Positions 37,028-46,300 of a DNA stretch of 64,000 bases are shown piece by piece. Positions within the stretch are counted from its first letter, which is position 1, and every line of letters starts with the position of its first letter. This stretch comes from Flavobacteriaceae bacterium MAR_2009_75 (GTDB lineage: Bacteria; Bacteroidota; Bacteroidia; Flavobacteriales; Flavobacteriaceae): NCBI GenBank assembly GCA_002813285.1, contig PHTZ01000001.1:3657501-3721500 (forward strand). Direction: 5' to 3'. The translations under genes were made by a program, and so were the position numbers. The notes beneath the pieces are model-generated. The model saw nothing but the letters and a program-made list of their open reading frames with translations, made no database searches and was not told where the DNA came from.

Positions 37028-40000
37028 ATGAGGGGAACATTCTTAAAAAGCTTTCTGGTTGTCGGAGCATTTTTATGCTATGGCATCAGTATGGCGCAAA
37101 CTGTAAGTGGAAACGTTTCAGATGAAACTGGCCCCTTGGCTGGTGCGAACGTTTTAGTAAAAGGTACCTCAAATGGTACCCAGACCGATTTTGATGGTAA
37201 CTATACCATATCTAACATAGGTGGAGACGCTACAATAGTATTCAGTTATATAGGGTACAAGTCTTCAGAAATTCAAGTAAACGATAGGTCCGAAATCGAT
37301 GTAGTTCTTCAGCAAGACGCTTCTGAACTAGAAGAAGTAGTGCTTATTGGTTACGGTAGTCAGAGAAAGTCTGACCTTACCGGTGCAGTAGGGCAGGTCG
37401 ATGCTGATGAGCTTCAAGAAAGACCGGTACAATCGTTGAACCAATCGCTTGCCGGTAGAATTGCCGGTGTTCAGGTAAATACCAACTCAGGTCGCCCGGG
37501 TGGTAAAACCAATGTTAGGATCAGGGGTTTTAGTTCGATTAATTCTTCGAACAACCCACTTTACGTAGTCGATGGGGTACAATTACCTCAGGGTAACTTA
37601 GATCAATACAGTTCTGCAATAGATTTTTTGAATCCTAACGATGTGGTGTCGATAGAGGTATTAAAAGATGCTTCTTCGACGGCAATTTATGGTGCCCGAG
37701 GAGCAAATGGAGTCATTCTGGTAACGACAAAGAGAGGTCGTGCCGGGCAAGGGCAAATAAGTTATAGCGTAGAATATAATGTTAAAGAGTTTGGCCCCAA
37801 TAGAGCTGAAGTCTTGAATTCTGAAGAGTATTTGATGGTCGAGCAGCTATCTTGGGAGAATACACAAAAATTCGATCCGGAAGGCTGGGCCAATGGCAAC
37901 TATGCGCAATACGAGCCTAGATTGAAAAGGGCCGACCCCTTGATTGCACCATTATTCGATAGTAATGGTAATGCCCTTTATGATACGAACTGGGCAAAAG
38001 AGGTACAGCAACATAGATTGTCTCAAAATCATCAATTGGGCTTTTCTGGAGGAAATGAAAGAACAACCTATGCACTTTCTATGGGAATCAATGATGAACA
38101 GGGATTATTGAAAAACACCTATCTAAAACGTTATTCCGGTAGGTTTTCAATCGATGATCAAATTAAAGAGTGGGTCAAAATCGGAGGTACGTTAAGTTAT
38201 AATTATCAAACGGAAAATTTGGCCGATACGAATGATCAGGTACCACGAAGAATGGTAGAAGATTTTCCATTTCTACCGGTCCGCTATCCTGAGGGTCACC
38301 CTAGGGAAGGTATTTTTGCAGACAACAGAGATTATCCCTTTGCCGAGGGTACATTTAATTCAGTTCACCGTCTAGATGGCCAGCAGTATATTTTAAATAC
38401 CCAGACCGCATCGGGTAGTGCATATTCCAATATCAGTTTTACCGATGAACTTCAAATGCGATCAGTGGTCGGTGCAAATGTTATTACTCAAGAAAACCCA
38501 GAATTTCGTGATGCTACTTTGGCAGGCAACAGTCAGGCTTTTGCGTCTTCAAGTAGTAATAAAGAGATTTTCTGGTCTATTGAAAACTACTTGACCTACG
38601 ATAAACAAATAAACGAGAATAACTCACTAACTGCTTTGTTAGGTCTATCTTGGCAGCAAACCAATTCTTTTTCCTTTAATGGCGAAGCCAACAATTTTCC
38701 GACCGATTATTTTGGTTATAATAACCTTGGTGCTGGATCTAATAATATTCGAGTAGGTTCAAACTCAGAAAGAGAAGCCTTGAATTCTTATTTCGGTCGT
38801 ATTAATTACAATCTTTACGGCAAATATCTCTTTACACTTACCGGTAGGGCTGATGGTTCCTCGAAATTTGGTGATAATAACAAGTTTTCTTTCTTTCCTT
38901 CTGCGGCGGTTGCATGGAGGGTTTCAGATGAAGACTTTTTGCAGGATAGCGAAACTATATCAAACTTAAAGTTAAGAACCAGTTATGGTGTAACCGGTAA
39001 TTCTGAGATTGCCCCATATTCATCATTATCTCTTCTAAGTTCGAATTATCAGACAATTTGGGGAGGCAATCTTATTGGAGGTACAGGTCTGAACCGTTTG
39101 GCAAACCCCGATTTAAAGTGGGAGAAAACTGCACAGTACGATGTAGGTCTTGAAGTTGGTCTTTTCAATAATCGAATCGGCATTGAAGCTGATGTGTACT
39201 ATCGAAAAACAACTGATATGCTCCTTGATGCTCCGGTTCCGCAGTCTAGTGGTTATACCACAATAAGAAGAAACGTCGGTTCAATGGAAAACAAAGGTTT
39301 AGAGGTCTCATTGAATACAATTAATGTGACACTAGAAGACTTCAGTTGGAACACCAATTTTAATATATCGATGAACCGAAATAAGGTACTCTCACTTGCT
39401 ACACCATCTGATATTTTTGGTGTGGGCGGGCCAGGTATTACCAATGAAACCAATATTATACGCATTGGCGAACCTGTCGGTTCATTCTGGGGGCTTACCC
39501 GATTAGGGGTTTGGGGTACAGATGAGGCCGAAGAGGCAGCCAGTTATGTGAGTTATAGAAATGGTTTGACTTTATTGCCAGGTGACATCAAGTACAAAGA
39601 TTTCAACGGTGATAAAATTATTAATGATGAAGACAGGTCAATAATAGGTAACGGCTACCCTACAGCTTCGGGCAGTTTAATTAACAATTTCACTTATAAG
39701 GGTTTAGACCTCACTATTGACCTTCAATACTCGTGGGGTAATGATGTAATGGATATGAACCTGCACTCCAGTGAAGATAGACAAGCTTTGGCCAACAGTT
39801 ATAGAACAGTTCTCAATGCATGGACTCCCGATAACCAAAACACCATGATTGCTCAAGTTCGTGATACACGGGCAGGTTATGTAACCAACGTTGATTCTCA
39901 CTGGATTAAGGATGGTTCATTTCTTAGGGGGCGAAACCTTATTTTAGGTTATTCTTTCGAACCCCAACTACTAGAGAGACTATATCTAAATAAATTAAGA

Positions 40001-40174
40001 ATTTATGCGTCGACACAAAACTTCTTTTTATGGGTAGACGATGAATTGATCGGGGACCCAGAAGTATCACCTATTCGTGGAGGTGAGGGCAATAATGTGT
40101 TTTCACAAGGTATGAAATGGCACGAGTATCCAAGATCTACAACTTTTGTACTAGGTCTACAAGTGGGTATTTAA
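37028..40174 (+). CDS. SusC/RagA family TonB-dependent outer-membrane receptor
   Basis: 1,048 residues. The signal peptide ends near GISMAQ, followed by a carboxypeptidase-like beta-sandwich (VSGNVSDETGPLAGANVLVKGT, about 25-95), a plug domain with the SusC signatures LIGYGSQRKSDLTGAVG, RIRGFSSINSSNNPLYVVDG and VLKDASSTAIYGARGANGVI, and a long beta-barrel ending in an aromatic strand (TTFVLGLQVGI). It imports oligosaccharides or peptides across the outer membrane with TonB energy, with SusD as the lid. The partner susD follows 23 bp downstream. Confidence 0.95.
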   Translation: MRGTFLKSFLVVGAFLCYGISMAQTVSGNVSDETGPLAGANVLVKGTSNGTQTDFDGNYTISNIGGDATIVFSYIGYKSSEIQVNDRSEIDVVLQQDASELEEVVLIGYGSQRKSDLTGAVGQVDADELQERPVQSLNQSLAGRIAGVQVNTNSGRPGGKTNVRIRGFSSINSSNNPLYVVDGVQLPQGNLDQYSSAIDFLNPNDVVSIEVLKDASSTAIYGARGANGVILVTTKRGRAGQGQISYSVEYNVKEFGPNRAEVLNSEEYLMVEQLSWENTQKFDPEGWANGNYAQYEPRLKRADPLIAPLFDSNGNALYDTNWAKEVQQHRLSQNHQLGFSGGNERTTYALSMGINDEQGLLKNTYLKRYSGRFSIDDQIKEWVKIGGTLSYNYQTENLADTNDQVPRRMVEDFPFLPVRYPEGHPREGIFADNRDYPFAEGTFNSVHRLDGQQYILNTQTASGSAYSNISFTDELQMRSVVGANVITQENPEFRDATLAGNSQAFASSSSNKEIFWSIENYLTYDKQINENNSLTALLGLSWQQTNSFSFNGEANNFPTDYFGYNNLGAGSNNIRVGSNSEREALNSYFGRINYNLYGKYLFTLTGRADGSSKFGDNNKFSFFPSAAVAWRVSDEDFLQDSETISNLKLRTSYGVTGNSEIAPYSSLSLLSSNYQTIWGGNLIGGTGLNRLANPDLKWEKTAQYDVGLEVGLFNNRIGIEADVYYRKTTDMLLDAPVPQSSGYTTIRRNVGSMENKGLEVSLNTINVTLEDFSWNTNFNISMNRNKVLSLATPSDIFGVGGPGITNETNIIRIGEPVGSFWGLTRLGVWGTDEAEEAASYVSYRNGLTLLPGDIKYKDFNGDKIINDEDRSIIGNGYPTASGSLINNFTYKGLDLTIDLQYSWGNDVMDMNLHSSEDRQALANSYRTVLNAWTPDNQNTMIAQVRDTRAGYVTNVDSHWIKDGSFLRGRNLILGYSFEPQLLERLYLNKLRIYASTQNFFLWVDDELIGDPEVSPIRGGEGNNVFSQGMKWHEYPRSTTFVLGLQVGI

Positions 40175-40197
40175 TAAATCAAAAAAAGAAAAATATC

Positions 40198-41733
40198 ATG
40201 AAAATTAATATAAAGTTTTTTACAGGTAAAATCGTCGTATTCGCGGTCTTACTTTTAGGAACCGTAAGTTGTTCCGATTTTTTAGACGAACAAGACCCCT
40301 CGAATTTGCAACCCGAGAGCTTTTACACCACAGCTACTCATGCTGAATCTGCTATAGCTGCGGTTTATGCCGATGCTAGATTTGTTGGTAATGGAGCAGG
40401 TATATTCTCTTCGAACTGGCAATTTTTGCTTGCACCTACGGGTACTACGACAACGGAGACCGCTCAAAATTCAGATTTGAACAATTTATATTCATTATCA
40501 TACGATCCCAATACACTTCATGTTCGAAATTGGTGGAGAGGTATCTATAAGGTTATTGCTAATGCGAATCTAGTATTAGAGAATGTTCCCGGTATCGATA
40601 TGGATGATGCCCAAAAGAATCAAATTTTAGGAGAGGCTAAATTTCTAAGGTCCTGGGCCTACTTTTATGCCGTGCGTATTTGGGGCGATGTACCTTTAAT
40701 AACGGCCCCTCAGAGTGCAACTTCAGAAGATTTCTTCCCAGTTAGGACTTCGCAACAAGAGGTTTACGCTCTAATAGTTACCGATTTATTGGAAGCCGAA
40801 AATGCTGGATTGCCATGGACCAATGATTCAGGCCGTGTATCACAATCGGCAGTTAAAACTTTGTTGTCGAAAGTATATCTAACGATGGCAGGTGAACCGA
40901 TCAATGAGACAGCCCGGTACGCAGATGCAGCTGCCAAAGCGAAAGAAGTTATTGACAATGCAGGTTCACTTCGATTGTTCGATACGTATAATGAAATACA
41001 TCTTGAGACCCTCAATAATATGGGGGAACATATTTTTAGCTTGCAATACAATGATTTAGTCGCGGGCAATCCAATGGGTAATATGTTTCCTAATTTTCAA
41101 CCGGTAACCTATCGTGGTCCGTCAGGTACAGGCAGTACCATACCCGATATCGATTTTTATAATTCCTTTGAAGATGGCGATCTAAGAAAAGAAAATCAGG
41201 AAGGTTGGTTTTATACCAGTTATTTTGAAAATGGTAGTGGAGATTCTATTAACCTGGGCAAACCTTATATTTTCAAGCATTTTAATGTGATTGCCAATGG
41301 TACTCAAGGAGTAGAGGGCACTGCAAAGGACAATTTAAACCTACCAATTTTTAGATATGCAGAGGTACTTTTAATTTATGCGGAAGCAGAAAACGCGGTT
41401 AATGGACCAGGGCAAGAGGCGTATGATGCTCTTAAGGCTATAAGAGACAGAGCTGAGTTAGACACGCCCGCTTTAGGCTCGTTTAACCAACAATCTTTTC
41501 AGGAAGCAGTTTGGACGGAAAGATGGCATGAGCTCTGTTTTGAAATGAAAGTCTGGTTCGATATGGTACGCCTAAGAAAGGTGTTCAATAGTACGACGGG
41601 AGGCTTTGATGATTTTATAGGGCATGTTAACCTGAATTCAGATCAGGCATTACAGGAGAAGCATTTGTTGTTTCCCTTACCGGAACAAGAAATTATCAAT
41701 AGTCCTAATTTGACACAGAACACGGGTTACTAG
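40198..41733 (+). CDS. SusD/RagB family nutrient-binding lipoprotein
   Basis: 511 residues from the ATG at 40198; the frame extends upstream into susC but that part is not coding. The lipobox is LLLGTVSC, with the lipidated Cys followed by SDFLDEQDPSNLQPESFY, the standard SusD opening. TPR-type helices follow, with LRSWAYFYAVRIWGDVPLI and the C-terminal RWHELCFEMKVWFDMVRLRK. The surface lipoprotein forms the lid of the SusC channel. No glycoside hydrolase, peptidase, hybrid two-component sensor or anti-sigma factor sits beside the pair, so the substrate is unknown. Confidence 0.95.
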   Translation: MKINIKFFTGKIVVFAVLLLGTVSCSDFLDEQDPSNLQPESFYTTATHAESAIAAVYADARFVGNGAGIFSSNWQFLLAPTGTTTTETAQNSDLNNLYSLSYDPNTLHVRNWWRGIYKVIANANLVLENVPGIDMDDAQKNQILGEAKFLRSWAYFYAVRIWGDVPLITAPQSATSEDFFPVRTSQQEVYALIVTDLLEAENAGLPWTNDSGRVSQSAVKTLLSKVYLTMAGEPINETARYADAAAKAKEVIDNAGSLRLFDTYNEIHLETLNNMGEHIFSLQYNDLVAGNPMGNMFPNFQPVTYRGPSGTGSTIPDIDFYNSFEDGDLRKENQEGWFYTSYFENGSGDSINLGKPYIFKHFNVIANGTQGVEGTAKDNLNLPIFRYAEVLLIYAEAENAVNGPGQEAYDALKAIRDRAELDTPALGSFNQQSFQEAVWTERWHELCFEMKVWFDMVRLRKVFNSTTGGFDDFIGHVNLNSDQALQEKHLLFPLPEQEIINSPNLTQNTGY

Positions 41734-41780
41734 ACTTTCTTTTAACCACTTCTAAAGAAAGGTTTCTCAATTGAAATCTA

Positions 41781-41810
41781 AAAAGCGGGGCAATGTCCCG
41801 CTTTTCTATT
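41781..41810 (+). terminator. Intrinsic terminator after susD
   Basis: Stem AAAAGCGGG/CCCGCTTTT (41781-41789 with 41797-41805), 7-base loop, T-rich tail, 48 bp after the susD stop. Confidence 0.85.
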
Positions 41811-41872
41811 TTAAGAACGTTGGTGGAAATAGTAAAATCTCTTCCATGAATATAAGAACACATATAAAATTG

Positions 41873-41880
41873 TAATTTTG
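41873..41880 (+). promoter_or_regulatory. Candidate promoter -7 element for recR
   Basis: TAATTTTG matches TAnnTTTG, 17 bp before the recR ATG at 41898. Confidence 0.5.
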
Positions 41881-41897
41881 TTTCGAAAATTGATGAA

Positions 41898-42518
41898 ATG
41901 GATTTTTCCTCCAAACTTCTTGAAAATGCAGTTTATGAAATGTCTCAGTTGCCCGGTATCGGTAAGCGTACGGCATTGCGATTGGTATTGCATTTACTAA
42001 AACAACCTCAGGATCAAACTACTAGATTGGTATCGGCTCTTGAAAATTTAAGAAGTGAGATTAAGTTTTGCAAAAATTGCCACAATATATCTGACTTGGC
42101 CATTTGTGAGATTTGTTCAAACTCCCGACGCGATAAAAGTTTAGTTTGCGTTGTTGAAGATATTCGAGATGTAATGGCTATCGAAAACACAAGTCAGTAT
42201 AAAGGTCTTTACCACGTTTTGGGCGGTAAAATTTCACCGATGGAAGGCATTGGCCCGCAAGATTTGACTATTTCTTCTTTAGTGGATAAAGTCAAGCAAG
42301 GTGAGGTGAAAGAACTTATTTTTGCATTAAGTTCAACAATGGAGGGTGATACGACCAATTTTTATATCTATAAGCAGTTGGATGGGCTTGAGGTGAATAC
42401 ATCGACTATTGCAAGAGGTATAGCTGTAGGAGATGAATTGGAATATGCCGATGAGGTTACCTTAGGTAGAAGTATTCTGAATAGAATTCCTTTTGAAAAT
42501 TCTTTAAAAGCGAACTAA
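41898..42518 (+). CDS. recR: Recombination mediator protein RecR
   Basis: 206 residues, full length. A helix-hairpin-helix ([16 protein letters not shown]), the four-Cys zinc finger FCKNCHN..AICEIC near residues 57-72, a Toprim domain ([39 protein letters not shown]) and a C-terminal Walker-B-like stretch are all present. RecR acts with RecF and RecO to load RecA at gapped DNA. Monocistronic, with its own -7 element. Confidence 0.96.
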   Translation: MDFSSKLLENAVYEMSQLPGIGKRTALRLVLHLLKQPQDQTTRLVSALENLRSEIKFCKNCHNISDLAICEICSNSRRDKSLVCVVEDIRDVMAIENTSQYKGLYHVLGGKISPMEGIGPQDLTISSLVDKVKQGEVKELIFALSSTMEGDTTNFYIYKQLDGLEVNTSTIARGIAVGDELEYADEVTLGRSILNRIPFENSLKAN

Positions 42519-42556
42519 AGAATACAGTAAATATAATTTAAAGCCACTTTTTTTGG

Positions 42557-42564
42557 TATTTTTG
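42557..42564 (+). promoter_or_regulatory. Candidate promoter -7 element for the E2 gene
   Basis: TATTTTTG followed by C, about 37 bp before the ATG at 42602. Confidence 0.5.
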
Positions 42565-42601
42565 CGGCAAAATTCAAATATCACAAGAATAAAATAGGAA
42601 T

Positions 42602-43963
42602 ATGTCAAAGTTTGAACTGAAATTACCACGCATGGGTGAAAGTGTTGCTGAGGCCACCTTAACAACATGGCTCAAAGAGATCGGTGATACCATTGAATTA
42701 GATGAGCCTATTTTTGAAATTGCTACCGATAAGGTCGATTCTGAGGTGCCCAGTGAGGTCGAAGGTGTTCTCGTTGAAAAACTGTTCGAGGTTGATGATA
42801 TTGTCAAAGTGGGGCAGACCGTTGCTATCATCGAGACCGATGGTACAATTGAAGATGCACAGGAAGGTGATGAACACAGTAGCGAAAAGTCTTCTGCCGC
42901 CGAGGCGACTGCCGCTGTTGCAGAAAGGGTCGAAGTGGCTAAAGAAGCAGTGTCTTCTACCGTTCGTAAAGAACAAGGCACGAACGGCAAAGAAAGATTT
43001 TATTCCCCTTTGGTTAAGAATATTGCAAAGCAAGAAGGTATTTCTGTACAGCAATTAGATTCTATACAAGGAACGGGTAAAGAAGGAAGGGTTACCAAGA
43101 ATGATATTCTAGCTTATGTCGAGAATGGCCAGCCTAAAGAGGTTACCGCTGCTAAAGTACCCGTTGAGGCGAAAAAAGAAATGGAGACTTCTCCCGCAGA
43201 AGTTGAAGAGAAGAAGCAGAAAGAACCCAATATGTCCGCTAACTCTAGTACTAACAACGGTGAGGTTATTGAAATGACCCGTATGGGCAAGTTGATAGCC
43301 AAACACATGACGGATAGTGTTTCTACCTCGGCTCATGTTCAAAGTTTTATAGAGGTCGATGTTACCAATATCGTTAATTGGCGTAATTCGGTAAAAAACG
43401 ATTTTGAGAAGCGTGAAGGTGAAAAGTTGACGTTCACTCCTATTTTTATGGAAGCTGTCGCAAAAGCTTTGAAGAAGTATCCCATGATGAATATTTCTGT
43501 TCTTGGCGATAAAGTCATAAAAAAGAAAAATATAAACATCGGTATGGCGGCAGCTTTACCAGATGGTAATCTGATCGTTCCCGTGATTAAAAATGCCGAC
43601 CAGCTCAATCTGGTAGGTATGGCCAAGGTGATAAATGATTTGGCCGACAGGGCAAGAAGTAATAACCTAAAACCCGATGAGGTTCAAGAGGGTACGTATA
43701 CCGTTACGAACGTAGGAACTTTTGGTAGCGTATTTGGTACGCCTATAATCAATCAACCGCAGGTAGGTATTTTGGCATTGGGTGCGATTAGAAAAATTCC
43801 TTCTGTCATAGAAACTAAAGAAGGAGATTTCATAGGTATTCGAAGTAAAATGTATTTATCACATAGTTATGACCATAGGGTGGTGAACGGAGCATTGGGA
43901 AGCATGTTCGTAAAAGCGGTTGCGGATTATTTGGAAGCGTGGGATACTGAAAGAGAAGTGTGA
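42602..43963 (+). CDS. 2-oxo acid dehydrogenase E2 component (acyltransferase)
   Basis: 453 residues. One N-terminal lipoyl domain (1-80) with the lipoylated Lys44 in ATDKVDSEV; an acidic/Ala-rich linker; a peripheral subunit-binding domain (about 137-175, YSPLVKNIAKQEGI..GRVTKNDILAY); a second linker; and the catalytic domain with SYDHRVVNGALG, its His near residue 425. It transfers an acyl group to CoA in a pyruvate, 2-oxoglutarate or branched-chain complex. A single lipoyl domain argues against a typical multi-lipoyl pyruvate E2; branched-chain or general 2-oxoacid function is likely. No E1 or E3 gene is adjacent, so it is expressed alone. Confidence 0.9.
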   Translation: MSKFELKLPRMGESVAEATLTTWLKEIGDTIELDEPIFEIATDKVDSEVPSEVEGVLVEKLFEVDDIVKVGQTVAIIETDGTIEDAQEGDEHSSEKSSAAEATAAVAERVEVAKEAVSSTVRKEQGTNGKERFYSPLVKNIAKQEGISVQQLDSIQGTGKEGRVTKNDILAYVENGQPKEVTAAKVPVEAKKEMETSPAEVEEKKQKEPNMSANSSTNNGEVIEMTRMGKLIAKHMTDSVSTSAHVQSFIEVDVTNIVNWRNSVKNDFEKREGEKLTFTPIFMEAVAKALKKYPMMNISVLGDKVIKKKNINIGMAAALPDGNLIVPVIKNADQLNLVGMAKVINDLADRARSNNLKPDEVQEGTYTVTNVGTFGSVFGTPIINQPQVGILALGAIRKIPSVIETKEGDFIGIRSKMYLSHSYDHRVVNGALGSMFVKAVADYLEAWDTEREV

Positions 43964-44005
43964 AAAATAGCGTTAAATAGAGAATAACATAATTAGAAAT
44001 TGATT

Positions 44006-44048
44006 ATCAGCTTTTTACCTATCAAATATTAGGTAAAAAGCTGATTTT
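44006..44048 (+). terminator. Long perfect hairpin after the E2 gene
   Basis: A 16-bp perfect stem, 44006-44021 (ATCAGCTTTTTACCTA) with 44030-44045, and an 8-base loop, followed by TTTG. The T-run is short, but the stem length makes termination or transcript protection likely. Confidence 0.75.
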
Positions 44049-44102
44049 GTTTTCAATTTCCCGATTAACAATTTTCTAACAAAATTTTAAGCCTGCAGCA
44101 AT

Positions 44103-44110
44103 TAACTTTG
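44103..44110 (+). promoter_or_regulatory. Candidate promoter -7 element that decides a start codon
   Basis: TAACTTTG fits TAnnTTTG and contains the TTG at 44108 that could otherwise be read as a start. Transcription would begin near 44117, so the ATG at 44129 is the likely start of the following gene. Confidence 0.5.
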
Positions 44111-44128
44111 GCGTTTACCGACCAAAAA

Positions 44129-45397
44129 ATGCCAAAAAATCAAATATACTTGTTCAAGGGTTTCCTTGAAAACTTCATTTATTGCTCCTTTTTTTTAGCT
44201 ACTTCATTAATTTGGGCTCAAGAAGAAACTGATAAAAAGGCACCCATGCGTCTTTTTATCGACTGCAATTGCGACAAGAACTATCTAAGGCAAGAAATTA
44301 AATATGTAGGGCACGTTCGGGATCAAGCTCAAGCTAATATAAAGCTGTTCATATACGATATTACCAATGGTAGCGGTGGTCGAACCTTTGATTTAGAATT
44401 TGAAGGAAAGGGTGATTACAAAAATATTTCGAATAGATTAGCCTATGACACAACTGCGAACATGACCTCTGATGAGGTAAGAAAAGGGTTGTTGAAAAAG
44501 GTACAGTCGGGTCTTCTAGAATATGTTCTCAAGTCAGGTCTGGCAGATGATATCACATATACGGTCAACCAAAGCGGTATGACCGAAGTACAAGAAATTG
44601 ATTTTACAGATCCTTGGAACAACTGGATATTTGAAGTCTTTGGCTCCGCTGATCTGGGGAGGGAGTCAAGTAGAAAAGATTTTAAATATAGGTTGGGTTT
44701 TGAGAGTGATCATGTGACAGAAAATTGGCGTATAAGAACCGATTTGGGGCTGTTCAAATCAGATAGTGAATATGAAACCGATGGAGTAATCTATACAAGT
44801 GAAAGGTTTCGATATTTTGCAGATGGTAGTATCGTACGAAGTCTTTCCGACCATTGGTCTACAGGTATTTTTACAGGTTTGAGACACGATACCTTTACCA
44901 ATTTAGATTTTAGGTATTATTTGCAACCTGCAATCGAATTTAATATCTACCCCTATAAAGAGGTGCTTAGACGTGAGATAGTTTTCGCGTATAAAATCGG
45001 TTATTTTCACAATGATTATATAGAGGCCACAATTTTCGATAAATTAGAGGAGGGTGTTTACAACCATTCTTTAGACATGCAAGTGCGTTACCGTCAACAA
45101 TGGGGCAATTTATATGCAAGAATAATAGGTTCGTCATTTCTGAATGATTTCAGTAAGAACCGATTGCAATTGAACAGTAATGTTAATGTTCGCTTGTTAA
45201 AGGGCTTGGCGGTTCGTTTTGCAAGTAGATATGAAATTATCAGAGATCAGATCAATCTACCAGGAGGAGACGCCTCGATTGAAGATGTGCTACTACAACA
45301 AAAGCAGATTGCGACCGCATATCAACTTGGTTTTAGTGTAGGTTTAAGTTATACTTTTGGTTCAGCCTTTAATAACATCATCAATACCAGATTATAG
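44129..45397 (+). CDS. Outer-membrane beta-barrel protein of unknown function
   Basis: 422 residues. A long signal peptide ends near SLIWAQ. Residues about 25-150 form a soluble domain with a DCNCDKNY Cys pair, then beta-strand-rich sequence from about residue 165 to the end with alternating aromatic residues (FKYRLGFESDHVTENWRIRTDLGLF, LRHDTFTNLDFRYYLQPAIEFNIYPY, LGFSVGLSYTFGSAFN), typical of a 12- to 14-strand barrel resembling DUF481-type proteins. I do not recognise the soluble part. It is monocistronic, between a long hairpin and the exonuclease promoter. Confidence 0.7.
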   Translation: MPKNQIYLFKGFLENFIYCSFFLATSLIWAQEETDKKAPMRLFIDCNCDKNYLRQEIKYVGHVRDQAQANIKLFIYDITNGSGGRTFDLEFEGKGDYKNISNRLAYDTTANMTSDEVRKGLLKKVQSGLLEYVLKSGLADDITYTVNQSGMTEVQEIDFTDPWNNWIFEVFGSADLGRESSRKDFKYRLGFESDHVTENWRIRTDLGLFKSDSEYETDGVIYTSERFRYFADGSIVRSLSDHWSTGIFTGLRHDTFTNLDFRYYLQPAIEFNIYPYKEVLRREIVFAYKIGYFHNDYIEATIFDKLEEGVYNHSLDMQVRYRQQWGNLYARIIGSSFLNDFSKNRLQLNSNVNVRLLKGLAVRFASRYEIIRDQINLPGGDASIEDVLLQQKQIATAYQLGFSVGLSYTFGSAFNNIINTRL

Positions 45398-45451
45398 AGG
45401 TACGGTTTACCGATTAAATGGGGTTTCGTTTTTCCTATTTAGTGTAAAACC

Positions 45452-45459
45452 TATCTTTG
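45452..45459 (+). promoter_or_regulatory. Candidate promoter -7 element for the exonuclease gene
   Basis: TATCTTTG followed by CA, 19 bp before the ATG at 45479; T-rich sequence about 20 bp upstream could act as the -33 region. Confidence 0.55.
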
Positions 45460-45478
45460 CAGAAAACTACTTATTGCT

Positions 45479-46255
45479 ATGGAGCTTAAATTATCAAGGC
45501 CGATTTGTTTTTTTGATTTGGAAACGACCGGAACCAATGTCGCAAAAGACCGAATCGTAGAAATATCAATTTTGAAAATATTTCCGAATGGTAATAAAGA
45601 AAGCAAAACTTGGTTGGTAAACCCCGAAATGGAAATACCCGCCGAAGTGGTGGCCATTCATGGTATCTCTAATGAGAAAGTGGCCAATGAGCCTACTTTT
45701 AAAGAGCTCTCGAAAGATATTTATCAAATGATCAAAGACTGCGATTTAGGTGGTTTTAATTCTGACCGTTTCGATATACCGCTACTCGCCGAAGAATTGC
45801 TTCGCGCCGAGGTTGATTTTGATATGAAACGAATGGTTTCTATCGACGTGCAGACCATTTTTCATAAGATGGAGAAAAGAACCTTGGGGGCTGCCTATAA
45901 GTTTTACTGTGGAAAAGAGTTGACCGACGCCCATAGTGCCGAAGCGGATACACTAGCCACTTACGAAGTATTGTTATCACAATTGGACAGATATCCTGAC
46001 CTTGAAAATAATGTCAAAAAACTAGCCGAATTTTCAACACACAGACAATTTGCAGATTTTGCCGGTTTTCTAGGTTATGATAAAGAGGGTAATGAAACAT
46101 TTGCGTTTGGTAAGCACAAGGGTAAAAAAGTTCTTGATGTGCTAGAGAAAGAACCGGGCTACTTCGGGTGGATTTTAAATGCCGATTTCCCCCTTTACAC
46201 CAAAAAAGTTTTGACCCAGATTAAGTTGAGTCAGTTCAGCGGAAAATTAGGTTGA
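45479..46255 (+). CDS. DEDDh 3'-5' exonuclease with C-terminal DUF3820-like domain
   Basis: 258 residues. The exonuclease domain has FDLETTG (Asp13, Glu15), the middle Asp in FNSDRFDIPLL, and DAHSAEADTLAT with the catalytic His and final Asp, as in the DNA polymerase III epsilon/RNase T group. The C-terminal 50 residues (TFAFGKHKGKKVLDVLEKEPGYFGWIL) form a small domain found in exodeoxyribonuclease X-like and DUF3820 proteins, likely contacting nucleic acid. Probably a DNA-repair or proofreading-type nuclease rather than the replicative epsilon subunit. Confidence 0.88.
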   Translation: MELKLSRPICFFDLETTGTNVAKDRIVEISILKIFPNGNKESKTWLVNPEMEIPAEVVAIHGISNEKVANEPTFKELSKDIYQMIKDCDLGGFNSDRFDIPLLAEELLRAEVDFDMKRMVSIDVQTIFHKMEKRTLGAAYKFYCGKELTDAHSAEADTLATYEVLLSQLDRYPDLENNVKKLAEFSTHRQFADFAGFLGYDKEGNETFAFGKHKGKKVLDVLEKEPGYFGWILNADFPLYTKKVLTQIKLSQFSGKLG

Positions 46256-46300
46256 TTTTTACAGCCCTCTATACTACTGTCAATAGTCTAAAAATCTTAT

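Noticed and set aside
40117-40197. Upstream extension of susD into susC
   Set aside because: The lipoprotein signal begins at the ATG at 40198; the extra residues overlap the end of the susC barrel in another frame.
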